A DNA stretch of 64,000 bases from Biomphalaria glabrata (lineage: Eukaryota > Mollusca > Gastropoda > Planorbidae): positions 6,622,501 through 6,686,500 of the forward strand of contig NC_074721.1 of NCBI RefSeq assembly GCF_947242115.1, written 5' to 3'. The notes under the pieces were generated by a model, which had not been told where the DNA came from, searched no databases, and worked only from the letters and a program-made list of their open reading frames with translations. Both the position numbers and the translations under genes were made by a program. This document shows positions 32,641-43,097 of this stretch, one piece after another (the stretch's first letter is position 1; each line of letters starts with the position of its first letter).

Positions 32641-32889
32641 AGAAAAGGAAACGATGGGCAGACAATGGACAAGCTCTTAAGTTCGAAGAGGATCTTCAAT
32701 GCAGGCATAGCGAAATATAAAACAACAGGGAACTGGTTCGGAGATATCTCTTGAAGCTCCAACAGGATTCGAAACAAACAAAGGCGATGAGGAAAGCGCA
32801 TAATGGTGTCAGAAGAAGGCCAATTTTAAGCGCACTATAAAAACAGAGGCAGATGTCAAGTACCAATGACATCTTATAGTTTAGTCATT
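32641..32889. other. spacer between facing R2 copies
   Basis: No clear coding capacity. It separates a minus-strand and a plus-strand copy of R2. Confidence 0.45.
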
Positions 32890-33415
32890 TTATTATTTCT
32901 CCCACACCCAATCTCGGATCACGCAGTCATTTTGCACACTTTTTTTTTATTTTACGAAACAAAACAACAATCAATCTTAAAAGAATTAACCAATTAGTTA
33001 TTTTATTATTGGTAAGTAGTTATTTTGTTTGGTATCTCAAACAAGGGAAATAATTTGTACTTGTCTGAAGTGGTGGTATAAACTGAATTAGTCCCCTTTA
33101 TAAATCGTTGCCTGAGTCTTAGTGAACACAACATGAAAAAAAAAAAAGGACGCGACTATAGAAACAATAGATTACTATACAATCATACATGTTCATAAGT
33201 TCTCCATTAGCAGAGTGGTAACCGTGTTGGCATGAGAAGGCTTGAGCCATGAGTTCGAATTCAGGTCGCTACCCCTTTTTTTTTTTTAATTTAATTTTTA
33301 TAAATGTTTTTTTTTGTATTGTAAGTCTATTACAGATTTCATTACACGACTGATCCAAACTAATTGATACAAGTACGCTTCATATAAGCTTTGTGTTTTA
33401 AAAGTATTTTTATAT
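32890..33415 (+). repeat. R2 interspersed repeat interrupted by a tRNA-like insert
   Basis: The left part (TCCCACACCCAATCTCGGAT, AACCAATTAGTTATTTTATT, CAAACAAGGGAAATAATTTG) and right part (CACGACTGATCCAAACTAAT, CATATAAGCTTTGTGTTTTA) are both R2. About 200 bases between 33130 and 33335 do not belong to it and contain a tRNA-like segment. Confidence 0.7.
33205..33285 (+). mobile_element. tRNA-like SINE head inside R2
   Basis: CTCCATTAGCAGAGTGGTAA has A-box character and GAGTTCGAATTCAGG has B-box character, followed by a poly-T/A-rich tail. The D-arm and T-arm fit a tRNA pattern only loosely and no acceptor stem closes, so it is taken as a short SINE rather than a gene. Confidence 0.5.
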
Positions 33416-34130
33416 TTTTTTTTGTTCTTTTTATTTATTTATTTATCTTTTGCTACTTCTAGTTTTTTTTTAATTTTAAACCATGTCTTGAAAGTATTGT
33501 GACATGCTGCACCACGTGACTTGTGAGATTAGGGACAAAGGTCAGGAAGTTCTCCTGAGCGCAATGCAATGTTTGTATCATGTTTTATACTTCCTCCCTT
33601 ATGACGTGACCTCTTGAAGTGGAGGTTTTATAACTTCGTGGCTTGGAGACATTCTTCCAACTCTGCACCATCGTTTCAGCAAACTCTATACATTCCTTTC
33701 AAGTGTCCCAGAAATTATTTCAGGACAAAAACGACTTTTTGTTTTAAAGTTTCTTTATTGAACTTTGAACTTATTCACTACGTACCCATACAGCAGATCA
33801 TCAGGGCTGCTGTCGACCACACCATGTACCCGATTGCTTGATACTGTAAATGGCGAGTCGACATTAGGTATTTGAACACGTCCGACACGTGATCCCTCGG
33901 TCACGTGCACATTGCCTTGTCCTAATTCTATTGTATTGCTTTCAAATTTGACCGAAATTTCTCGATTTTGACAATAATTTTTTTTTGATCTCACTATTGG
34001 GGCGGAGCTGGTTCTACCTCTACCTATACATTGTTTTGAAATATTCATTATTTTGTTTTGTAACACCAAATTTAGTATACTATTATTTATTCATTCGTTT
34101 ATTATTATTATTATTACTATTATTATTATG
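33416..34130. other. no confirmed gene
   Basis: A minus-strand frame at 33755-34069 (ATG near 34046) encodes about 96 residues (MNISKQCIGRGRTSSAPIV...) with no homology I recognise. It may be the tail of an old mobile element. The rest is T-rich. Confidence 0.35.
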
Positions 34131-34195
34131 TCAGAAATGAACGAGTAGTCATTCTCTGGCGCTGCCAGGGTCGAGTTTCGCTAAAGAGAAACAAA

Positions 34196-34239
<44 letters not shown>

Positions 34240-34240
34240 G
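34131..34240 (-). mobile_element. LINE-E 3' end and (ATT)n tail
   Basis: GAACGAGTAGTCATTCTCTG and GCGCTGCCAGGGTCGAGTTT match the 3' end of LINE-E at 35838-36335. (ATT)n tracts lie on both sides, the right one (34196-34238) about 14 triplets. Confidence 0.75.
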
Positions 34241-35261
34241 TCTATTTCGTATTGTTATTATTACAATGACGTAAAGTAAAGCTAACACCACGATAGGTTA
34301 GAATATTTTGACACTTTAAATCAAAGCACTATGTTTGTATATTTCAACACGACATTCTTCGTTCATTGTATATGTGATAAAGATGAAATGAATATTAGTC
34401 AACTATAGAATACTGAACCCGTATTGCTTGTTTAAACGCTTGCATACTATTTGCTCTATTTAAACAGTTTGTTTAGTACTATTTAATGAATTCTATGGGC
34501 ACCTGAAGGAAGACATTTCAACAATGCATTCAATATTTTTAAATAAAATGAGAATCAGTCTCCTCAAATGAGTATTAAAATTGCAACATAAAACCAACAT
34601 TTTTTTGCACTATGAAAAAGGAGATTATAATTAAAAACGCATGGTGATTACAATGGAACGAAAATGTGTTCATTTTGTGTTTGTATCAATTTTTGTTGGT
34701 TGAAATTTTATAAATATAATGTGTAAAATAGTGTAAATATTATTAAGTCCACTATTTCTACAATGATATTTAAATTTAAGCTAACACAGTTTACAGCTAA
34801 GTGACGCATAATCCCATTCCACTTACTCAAGCACGATCACTCTGCCTACCAAAGTACAATAGAACAACGGAGTTACGTGTCTTTCTTGCGCATGAATATC
34901 TTTGTTCAAAATCTTATTAACATAAACAAAGATAGAAAATTTACAGTAATATAAATAATGCAAAGGCAGCAACCAATATGCAAACATTATTTTATCGATA
35001 TAAATAGTTTATGGACCCTTCCATTTTTATTATAATCACATCTAAAACCGGCTTAATCGATGTTCATTTATAATAATATACATAGTGATGTTATTGCGAC
35101 GACCCAGTTAAAATAAAATGGATTAAATAAAAAAAAAATAGTATGTTTACCTTTAGGCAACGTACGTTATGACTGCATTGTTTTCTCTATGTTTATTTAG
35201 ACATGCACACTTTTGACGGCAATATCTTGAAACAATAGTCCCATAAACAATCATCGAATAG
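34241..35261. other. gene-free, unassigned AT-rich stretch
   Basis: A kilobase of AT-rich sequence with no repeat family or open frame that I can name. Confidence 0.5.
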
Positions 35262-35375
35262 AATCCATAATAATAATAATAAGGCTTGTCTTCGAGTACG
35301 AAGATTAATGAGGAATGCAGTATTTCCCGTGGCTACGCAGCCCCAATTGTGACCTTTATATTTTGCCACCACCAA
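35262..35375 (-). mobile_element. LINE-C 3' end
   Basis: TAATAATAATAAGGCTTGTC, then CGAAGATTAATGAGGAATGC, TTCCCGTGGCTACGCAGCCC and TTTATATTTTGCC match the LINE-C tail at 2955-3065 in the same orientation. Confidence 0.75.
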
Positions 35376-35509
35376 CGCAGGTATAACCTTTGTCTGCCGA
35401 TGTTCGAATAGATCTATATAGAGTAAACATTTAACATACATTGTATTTTTTGTAATGCACAAATTATAAGACAAATTATCCTCATGGATAATTAAGATTA
35501 TTATTACTA

Positions 35510-35830
35510 GGTTAGAAACGTACAAGTAGTCATTCTCTGGCACTGCCAGGCTCAAGTTTCTTTAGAAAGAAACAAATATTCATTGTAGTCTCTTTATCAG
35601 TTTCCATTGAGGAGTTTTTTGGTGATGTGGCAGGTCTGCAGCAGTACCGCCCTCCGACAGGCTACCAGAATTTTCCTAGGAATGTTAAGGGCCTCCCGGC
35701 CATGAAAGTATTTGTGAGGTCAGTTAATAGTATCTTCTCGGTTGATATAACAGTAGGGTATATTGTTATTTTGGATAACTTCTATAAAGCCTAGGTTCCC
35801 AATTTTTTTTTGTTTTTGCATTTCAGTTTT
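35510..35830 (-). mobile_element. LINE-E 3' fragment
   Basis: It aligns with the longer LINE-E copy that follows: GAACGTACAAGTAGTCATTCTC-like end, GATGTGGCAGGTCTGCAGCA, GTACCGCCCTCCGACAGGCT and CGGTTGATATAACAGTAGGG. It encodes part of the ORF C-terminus on the minus strand but is frame-broken. Confidence 0.8.
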
Positions 35831-35837
35831 TATTATC

Positions 35838-36335
35838 ATTATGTTAGAAATGAACGAGTAGTCATTCTCTGGCGCTGCCAGGGTCGAGTTTCGCTAAAGA
35901 GAAACAAAATTCATCGTAGTCCCTTTAACAGTTTCCACTGAGGAATTTTCTGGTGATGTGGCAGGTCTGCAGCAGTACCGCCCTCTGACAGGCAACGAAG
36001 ATGTTCCTAGGAATGTTAAGGGCCTTGAAGGTGTCTGTGAAGTCAGTTGTTATTATCCCCTCGGTTGATATAACAATGGGGTATATTGTTATTTTGGACA
36101 ATTTCCATAGACGCTTAATCTCCAAGCCCAGGTTCCCATATTTTCTTTGTTTTTCTATCTCAGTTTTTCTTAAATTATGAGACAGTGGTACGGCGATATC
36201 GATAATGGTAGCGGTTTTTTCTTTTTTATCGATGAACAGCAGATCTGGGCGATTGAAATCTACCGTTTTGTCGGTCAGAATAGGCCTATCCCAGTACAGC
36301 AGATGTTCAGTAGACTCAAGAACCTCTTATTATTA
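35838..36335 (-). mobile_element. LINE-E C-terminal region
   Basis: The minus strand reads TVDFNRPDLLFIDKKEKTAT, IIDIAVPLSHNLRKTEIEKQ, LGLEIKRLWKLSKITIYPIV, GIITTDFTDTFKALNIPRNI and RAVLLQTCHITRKFLS, the C-terminal domain of a family of non-LTR retrotransposon polyproteins. The last part is open from 36125 to 35925. (ATT)n tracts flank it. Confidence 0.85.
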
Positions 36336-36660
36336 TTATTATTATGTTAGAAACGAACGAGTATTATTATTATTATTATTATTAAATTATCCAAGTAAGG
36401 TATGTAAATTAAAAATTTAAAAAAAAAAAAGGATTCTTCAAGAAAAGTAATCACACACAAACAAAAATTAATAATTAGAGGAATTAAAAAGAAACTAACA
36501 ACGGAAGCGGAAGGAGCATGTCACTCTCTTTAGATTGAAGATCGAAAAACAACTTCCTTGATAGAATCTCCAAAACACAACGTCATGGGCCACTTCAGGC
36601 ATTGCGGATTTCAACTTTTATCGCATTTATCAACTTTTAATAACAAACATACATTAGCTT

Positions 36661-36790
36661 TTACATGTTTCAATGTTCCAAAGGGTTGAAGGTTATCACA
36701 TCCTATTTCAATCCTCCAGCAGCACGGCGGGGGGCAGGATTTGAACCCGGGCTGAATCATTGAGATGACACCACCAGGCAGCCGACCACT
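36661..36790 (-). mobile_element. SINE-B copy
   Basis: On the minus strand there is a head near GGCTGCCTGGTGGTGTCATC, a B-box CGGGTTCAAATCCTG and a body CCCCCGCCGTGCTGCTGGAG, parallel to 2262-2430. Confidence 0.75.
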
Positions 36791-36873
36791 ACTACACACC
36801 CACCTACTTGTTTTTTTTAAAGTTTGAAATATAATACATGTTTTCAATACTTTAGATCAGCTTAGTATCACTA

Positions 36874-36960
36874 GGGCAATGCTTATCAAACTGTGGTACG
36901 CTTACCACTGGCGGTACTTCAAGCCAAGCCAAGTGGTACTCGTGAGGTCCTTTAACTTTC
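36874..36960. mobile_element. left terminus of a hAT (Charlie-like) element
   Basis: CAATGCTTATCAAACTGTGG then TACGCTTACCACTGGCGGTA resembles the start of Charlie-like hAT elements (CAGTGNTTCTCAAACTGTGG...). A matching right end is not evident, although GTGGTACTTTC and GTGGTACACTGCA occur near 38455-38500. Confidence 0.5.
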
Positions 36961-37162
36961 ACTAATCGGTGTCTCAATCATTCCGTTCTCGTTTCAACAG
37001 TTTATATTTGTCCATCTAAGTTTACATCAGGAGGATATATGATCGAACTAAAAACGGAAGTATAATTACTTTTTTAAATTTGAATTATCACCATTAATTT
37101 GAGACCAAAACAAATCGAGAAATGACTTAAAACTAGTTGCTTGCCAGGTTTGATATGTCACC

Positions 37163-37385
37163 CGTCTTCCCTTTTAAGACCATGTAGTCTACAGGGCAGA
37201 TATGTAGAGGTCATCTTTTTCTGTGGCCACTGTTAACGTGGATGTCATGTGTCCAGCACAACGACCAACCACCTTTACTTTTCATCGACTAATGTCAGGT
37301 ACCCAATAGAGCAGGTTGAACACAGAGGCGCCCTAAAGATCCAGAAAATTAAAAATCCAATTTTTCACCAGGATTCGAAGTTATT
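37163..37385 (-). mobile_element. SINE-A copy, minus strand
   Basis: Reverse complement gives TTCGAATCCTGGTGAAAAAT, ATCTTTAGGGCGCCTCTG, GGTACCTGACATTAGTCGAT, TGGTCGTTGTGCTGGACACA and GACTACATGGTCTTAAAAGG. The tRNA head is reduced to its B-box side. Confidence 0.85.
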
Positions 37386-37591
37386 CAGCCACCCCGCCTT
37401 CCTTCCTACGTTTGTAAAATAGTCACAAAGCAGTGGCTCGAACAGCAATGTTTCTGGAGATGCCAAAACAGCATTCAATTAACTGCTAAAGAAGAAGATG
37501 AAGATGCTGGACCAAATCGCAGGTACTGTGAAAATTATTTGCAAAAGATTTTTTAATTACACTGAAAGTGACAATCATCGACAGTCTGTGT

Positions 37592-37980
37592 GCGTCACCT
37601 GCAATGTCAAACCAGCGTTGCCTACAATGTAAAACCAGCGTTACCTGCAATGTCAAACCAGCGTTACCTGCAATGTCAAACCAGCGTTGCCTACAATGTA
37701 AAACCAACGTTACCTGCAATGTCAAACCAGCGTTACCTGCAATGTCAAACCAACGTTACCTGGTTGTCAAACCAACGTTACCTGCAATGTCAAACTAACG
37801 TTACCTGCAATGTCAAACTAGCGTTACCTGCAATGTCAAACCAACGTTACCTGTTTGTCAAACAAACGTTACCTGCAATGTCAAACTAACGTTACCTGCA
37901 ATGTCAAACTAGGGTTACCTGCAATGTCAAACTAGGGTTACCTGCAATGTCAAACCAACGTTATCTGCAATTTCAAATCA
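37592..37980. repeat. 23-bp minisatellite, about 17 copies
   Basis: The unit CAATGTCAAACCAGCGTTAC plus CTG repeats with point variants (AACGTTACC, AGGGTTACC, TACAATGTAAAACC). Because 23 is not a multiple of three the frame rotates, so the open frames through it are accidental. Confidence 0.95.
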
Positions 37981-38149
37981 GCGTATAAAGTCATAGGTCG
38001 CGCATAGGTCGCGCATAAAATCTTTTCGTTCGTTTGAAATTAAATCACTTTTAGTTCTTGTTTTTAACTAAACCTTAAATTAATAATTTAAAAAAACAGT
38101 ATTGTACTTGCAATCTACAGGACAGCGGATATTAAGGTTATCTAAGAGT

Positions 38150-38352
38150 CTATATCTTTTGCCACGGTTAACGGAGCAGGGTGTCACGTGGCAAGCACAA
38201 CGAACAACCGCCTTTCTTTCCCCCAATTAAAGTCAGGTACCAATGAGAGATGGGTGTATTAAAAAGATCCTAAAATTCAAAATCCCAGTCTTCATCGAGA
38301 CACGAACCCGGGACCTCTCGGTTCGTAACCAACCGCTTATCACCCAGCTACA
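38150..38352 (-). mobile_element. SINE-A copy, minus strand
   Basis: Reverse complement shows the head with GGTTACGAACCGAGAGGTCC, a B-box CCGGGTTCGTGTCTC, TGAAGACTGGGATTTTGAAT, TGGTACCTGACTTTAATTGG and GTGACACCCTGCTCCGTTAA. The tail is lost. Confidence 0.85.
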
Positions 38353-38469
38353 ACCAATTTAAATAGTTTAATATCACTGAACTTCATCAGTATAATGATT
38401 TTAATTTTTTTTTTTTTTTAAGAAAATGGGGGAAAAAAATTAACAATTCATTGACAGTGGTACTTTCGT

Positions 38470-39230
38470 ACATTGGTTCTTATCAAGTGGTACACTGCAC
38501 TAGAGATCCAACTTAGGAGACTAAAGTACTGCTGTCCGGATTCTCAAACTGACGGTTCATGGTGCATCATGAGGATCGGTTCCGACGGAATGGAAGATTC
38601 TCTTGCATTGATGGCGCCCTTATATCTAGCAAGCTTGAGCGACATTTGTCCAAATGGTAGGCAAAAGCCGATATGTTTAGTATTAGCGGCGTTATAAGAC
38701 CTACCAATATGTACTAGTCGCCTTGTTGAGATGTCCTAAAAGGTTTGAGATAAATCCCTTTATGAACTTTTGACCCGGGAAAGGATTTTACCCCGTGGTC
38801 AGGATGAAGGATTGGCTCTTCACCGATCCTTTAGTCTGAAGGCCCACATAAAATAGATGATTATTTAATCACATCCTTTTGTTCATGAGTCACGGTACCT
38901 TAAGCCAATGCAATGGCCGATCTCACGAAGGGACTACTTCATATTCCTATAATTTATCATTGCGTTCCTTGGGGGAGCCATCGGTACCGTATGGACCCCT
39001 CTGGAGAACGGTGCAATGGATGCGGATGGGTTATCAAGCCTTTTTCACATCCTCGCCAAGTGCATGTACACTCGCTAGAGTATAACTGTGGTAGCTTACT
39101 GGAGGCTGTGTGTGCTCTCCACTTCTCCACGTGGGCGTTTCCACGTAGGCGCCACTCTGAGGCGACGTGAGATTTCCCCCGCCTACTGTATGCTACAAAT
39201 TGCACAAGGCTCATTGGCTCCTGAGATGAT
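38470..39230. other. unidentified GC-richer block
   Basis: About 760 bases are distinctly GC-richer than their flanks, with short frames on both strands. One plus frame at 38913-39170 includes ERCNGCGWVIKPFSHPRQ, but nothing I recognise. It may be an old element, a gene fragment or a processed transcript; I see no poly-A tail or terminal repeats. Confidence 0.4.
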
Positions 39231-40000
39231 GATGTGATAATCAGTTATTGGTGCGAGCTCTATTCAGCTACTCATCTCCTAGTGTTAACAACATCTTCAA
39301 GACAGTTCTTTTACATAACAACTAATATTTATTTTCAACAGGGTTAAAATTGTTGTCTTCTTCTTGTCTAGATTCTTATTTATCTAGTTAAATTCTAGTT
39401 ACTCTCTAGCTTGGTTACAAAACAACTCACTGCCTTAAAATATCGCGTCATCAGTTTCTGTCGTCCTATACACAATTATCTGGTTTCAAGAGTATCTTCC
39501 TAATAAATGCTTTATAATCGTCGCGTATCGTACTAGCATCATGAACAACCAAAGCACTTATCTACGTCTGGGCTTAGTCAAATAGACACTTAAATAGTGT
39601 GCACAACTGTATCATACCAGGGTCGTTAAACGAGGAAGTTTAATCCAAGTAGCATTCAATGCAATGACAGACACACACTCACACACCTAAAAATCTACAC
39701 CAACATACACATAGTTTCAAGCAAGATAAGTGAAATTTCCCAATGATGTCAGACTTACTAAGCTGTTCACATAACACATCGTATGACATCATATGTGCCC
39801 TGCTGGTCACGTGATAAAGTGCCTGAATTGAGGGTCTCATGTTAAGATCACGAATCTGCTTATGACACATACGTTAGACCTAAAGGATGCTATGGCTGTT
39901 TGTTGTTGAAAACATAAATGTATGGTGCTGCGAAAAATAATCAGGTCACATAAACAGTTTTAAGTATTACATAACAAGTCATAACATATCATTGTGATGG
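39231..40000. other. gene-free, unassigned stretch
   Basis: AT-rich, with an ACACACACTCACACAC run at 39670. No gene or named repeat. Confidence 0.5.
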
Positions 40001-40007
40001 CATGATG

Positions 40008-42092
40008 CAGCGTTTCTCAAACTTTTACTATCGTCGCCCCTTTAAAAAAAAAATTATTTCTCGCCCCCCTTAGACAACTTGGCTTGGATGATGTAAGCTC
40101 CCACAATAATTTCAATGATGGTTTTAACAATGAACAATCAAAATATAAAAAATCCTTTCTTTTTTCAAATCAAAACTTATCTAAAGGGGAAGAACTCCGT
40201 CCTTAAAACTATATCTACCAATAAATATACAAGTTATTTGCCTTATTCGATATCAAATAAAATAATTAATTACCAAAAATTAATTGATTAATTTAGTATT
40301 TTTGTTTATTTATTTATTTATTTTTTTAGGTACAATAAATAATTGTTTAAAGTATCAACTTGATCGGAGAATGCGTAAGGGAGAAATAGCGTTAATAATT
40401 ATTTAAGGGACTAACCCCAACAAATTTAGCCATATCTATGAATAATAAAGTATTAGTTTACTTTGTTGCTATTAAACAAAATAACGAATTACAAGTAATT
40501 AGGCTTATTGTTGGTTACTTTTTTTATTTATTGATGTCTATGTCAATGAATAATTGTGCGAAGTTTCAGCTTGATCCGAGAATGGGTGTGGGAGAAGTAA
40601 CGTGTGCACACCTTTTACCAGAGAGACAGACAGACAGACAGACTGAGTAAGTTGATATAAGCTTTGTAAAAAAAAAAAAAAAGTCGGGATAGGTTGAACC
40701 GATATTGAAGCAATTTCTTGCAATCAGAGATAAGAGATGCTAAACCCAGGCATCTAGAGTACACTATTCATACTAGTTAAACAAAATAAACGCAATTCTA
40801 TCTGAGCCACAATAAATGGGGGAAGGGGGGGGGGGGAGGAGCACTGGTCAAGAGACAGCAATTAGCACTCGTACGTCTGTATTAATCATCTTCGAGTTTA
40901 GTCAAATGTGTTGTCACTGACAAAGTCGTTTACAATCGGACGAAGAATTACTTAAGGGGAGACATTTTCAAAATGTCTTCTTCAGAAGGTTTGTAAAAAA
41001 AAAAAAACTCATGTAGTTACAGACGCCACGCGGGAAAAAAAAGCATAGATCTCTAAAGGCCCTATGTATATGTTAAACCAACGCCTCTTGGTTAAAATAT
41101 TTTTAATTTAAAAAAATGTTTATAATGTCATTTTACATGGTTAAGATTTAAACATACACAAAGTAAAAAAAAAATAAAAAATAATAATTTGACCATCTTC
41201 GGGCCTGCCCCTACCCTTGTCAAGACATTGCGCCCTCTTGTCAAGACATTGCGCCCTCTTATCAAGACATTGCGCCCTCTTATCAAGACATTGCGCCCTC
41301 TTGTCAAGACATTGCGCCCTCTTATCAAGACATTGCGCCCTCTTATCAAGACATTGCGCCCTCTTGTCAAGACATTGCGCCCTCTTATGAAGACATTGCG
41401 CCCTCTTGTCAAGACATTGCGCCCTCTTATCAAGACATTGCGCCCTCTTATCAAGACATTGCGCCTTCTTATCAAGACATTGCGCCCTCTTATCAAGACA
41501 TTGCGTCTTCTTATCAAGACATTGCGCCCTCTTATCAAAACATTGCGCCCTCTTATCAAGACATTGCGCCCTCTTACCAAGACATTGCGCCCTCCTATCA
41601 AGACATTGCGCCCTCTTATCAAGACATTGAGCCTTCTTATCAAGACATTGAGCCTTCTTATCAAGACATTGCGCCCTCTTATCAAGACATTGCGCCCTCT
41701 TATCAAGACATTGCGCCCTCTTATCAAAACATTGCGCCCTCTTATCAAGACATTGCGCCCTCTTACCAAGACATTGCGCCCTCCTATCAAGACATTGCGC
41801 CCTCTTATCAAGACATTGAGCCTTCTTATCAAGACATTGCGCCCTCTTATCAAGACATTGAGCCTTCTTATCAAGACATTGCGCCCTCTTATCAAGACAT
41901 TGCGCCCTCTTATCAAGACATTGCGCCCTCTTATCAAGACATTGCGCCATTTAGTCAAGACATTGCGCCTTCTTATCAAGACATTGCGTTCTCTTATCAA
42001 GACATTGCGTCCTCTTATCAAGACATTGCGTCCTCTTATCAAGACATTGCGTCCTCTTATCAAGACATCGCGACTCAGTTTGAGAAACGCTG
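40008..42092. mobile_element. non-autonomous hAT element carrying a minisatellite
   Basis: The left end CAGCGTTTCTCAAACTTTTA and right end CAGTTTGAGAAACGCTG share a perfect 16-base inverted repeat (CAGCGTTTCTCAAACT), typical of Charlie-like hATs. The flanks GCATGATG and GGACAATG agree at only 5 of 8, so the target duplication is weak or eroded. Inside are C-rich subterminal sequence (CGCCCCTTTAAA, CGCCCCCCTTAG), R2-like sequence (40150-40680) and a 21-bp array against the right end. No transposase is seen. Confidence 0.75.
41217..42070. repeat. 21-bp minisatellite, about 41 copies, with higher-order structure
   Basis: The unit CAAGACATTGCGCCCTCTTA plus T repeats head to tail. Variants GAGCCTTCTT, CTTACC, CCTCCTA and CAAAACATT recur as an ordered block. 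The same nine-unit (189-bp) order appears at about 41526-41640 and again at 41715-41830, so a block was duplicated. Open frames in several registers follow from the 21-base period. The array ends about 22 bases from the hAT terminus. Confidence 0.97.
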
Positions 42093-42100
42093 GGACAATG

Positions 42101-42831
42101 GAAACATCTATTTCTTTGTCATTTGTCCTTTTTTGTCTTTACAAAATAAGCTGTTTTAAGTCCCTCACTCTGGCTTATAAATTGTATATCATATGATAGA
42201 CATCCCATTCTAGGTCTACCTACCTATCAAAATCATGTTAAGTTTGATAATGTATCTATAACGCTACACACGCATGCAGCGAAGTCTCTCTCTTTAAAAG
42301 AAATATAGAGCTTATGTTGCTTTTTAGTCGCTAAGTTTGAGGACCTAAAAGGATGAAGCCTATTAGTATCACTGACTACGGATGTAGACTATGACATTAA
42401 TTTGGGAAATGTGTTAAGAATATATTTATATTACGCTGTCGAGACTGTAAAAGATTGTTTTAAACATGGCGTTCAAATGGTCACTTTTAAAAGAGAATGT
42501 TATAAAACTTTTTAAAACAATTTCATACTAGTCTTAGTGGCCCTTTTGGTGGGCCTACCAGCCCACTTGAGTACCGGCCCACCGGGCATTAGCCCGAATG
42601 CCCATATCGCCAAGTCCTCACCTGCCTCATTCCCTTCTCCGTTAACTCTCGTAAATTTCCGAGTCTGAACGAATGGAATAGTTGGTTTTGTTAGCAAAGG
42701 GTGGGGGGGGGGGGGAATGAATTTGTTTCCGTGATTATATGGCAAACAAAAAGAGATACTCTACGAGTTCCTACAATAGGTTTGCATTGTACAACATAGA
42801 AAACTGCCGAATACTTCAAATGAACAAGCAA
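42101..42831. other. gene-free, unassigned stretch
   Basis: No repeat family identified. A poly-G run lies at 42701-42714. A short minus frame at 42512-42745 (IWAFGLMPGGPVLKWAGRPT) has no homology I recognise. Confidence 0.45.
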
Positions 42832-43097
42832 CGAGGCCCGGCGTCTGAGTGTCATAGCGCGTGGCTTCCGAACCTAAGGTCCAGGGTTCGAATCCTGGTG
42901 AAGACTGGGATTTATAATTTGGGGATCTCTGATAAGTACCTGACATTAGTCGTTGTTCTGGCCACCGTGGACCACCGATGACCTAATATCTGGTACTGAT
43001 AAGTACCTGACATAAGTTGGGGGAAAAATAAAGGCGTTTAGTGGTTGTTCTTGCCACCATAGACCACCGATGACCTTAACATCATTTGCAAGGTCTG
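42832..43097 (+). mobile_element. SINE-A copy with internal duplication
   Basis: The head GGCCCGGCGTCTGAGTGTCA and B-box GGGTTCGAATCC are clear. The segment TGATAAGTACCTGACAT...GACCACCGATGACCT occurs twice (42929-42985 and 42998-43075), so part of the body is tandemly duplicated. The tail is GCAAGGTCTGAAAGAG. Confidence 0.85.

Noticed and set aside
33755-34069. Minus-strand frame of about 100 codons
   Set aside because: No recognised domain, no splice or promoter context; left as unassigned, possibly old mobile-element debris.
37486-37889. Overlapping frames rich in NVKPALPAMSNQR-like repeats
   Set aside because: Generated by the 23-bp minisatellite.
36874-38507. A complete hAT element between the CAATGCTTATCAAACTGTGG end and the GTGGTACACTGCACTAG sequence
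   Set aside because: The right side does not form a convincing inverted repeat with the left and no 8-bp duplication is seen.
41128-42196. Long open frames on both strands (up to 335 codons) with seven-residue repeats
   Set aside because: They follow from the 21-base period of the minisatellite, which keeps several frames open at once; the array sits inside a hAT element and there is no coding signature outside the repeat.
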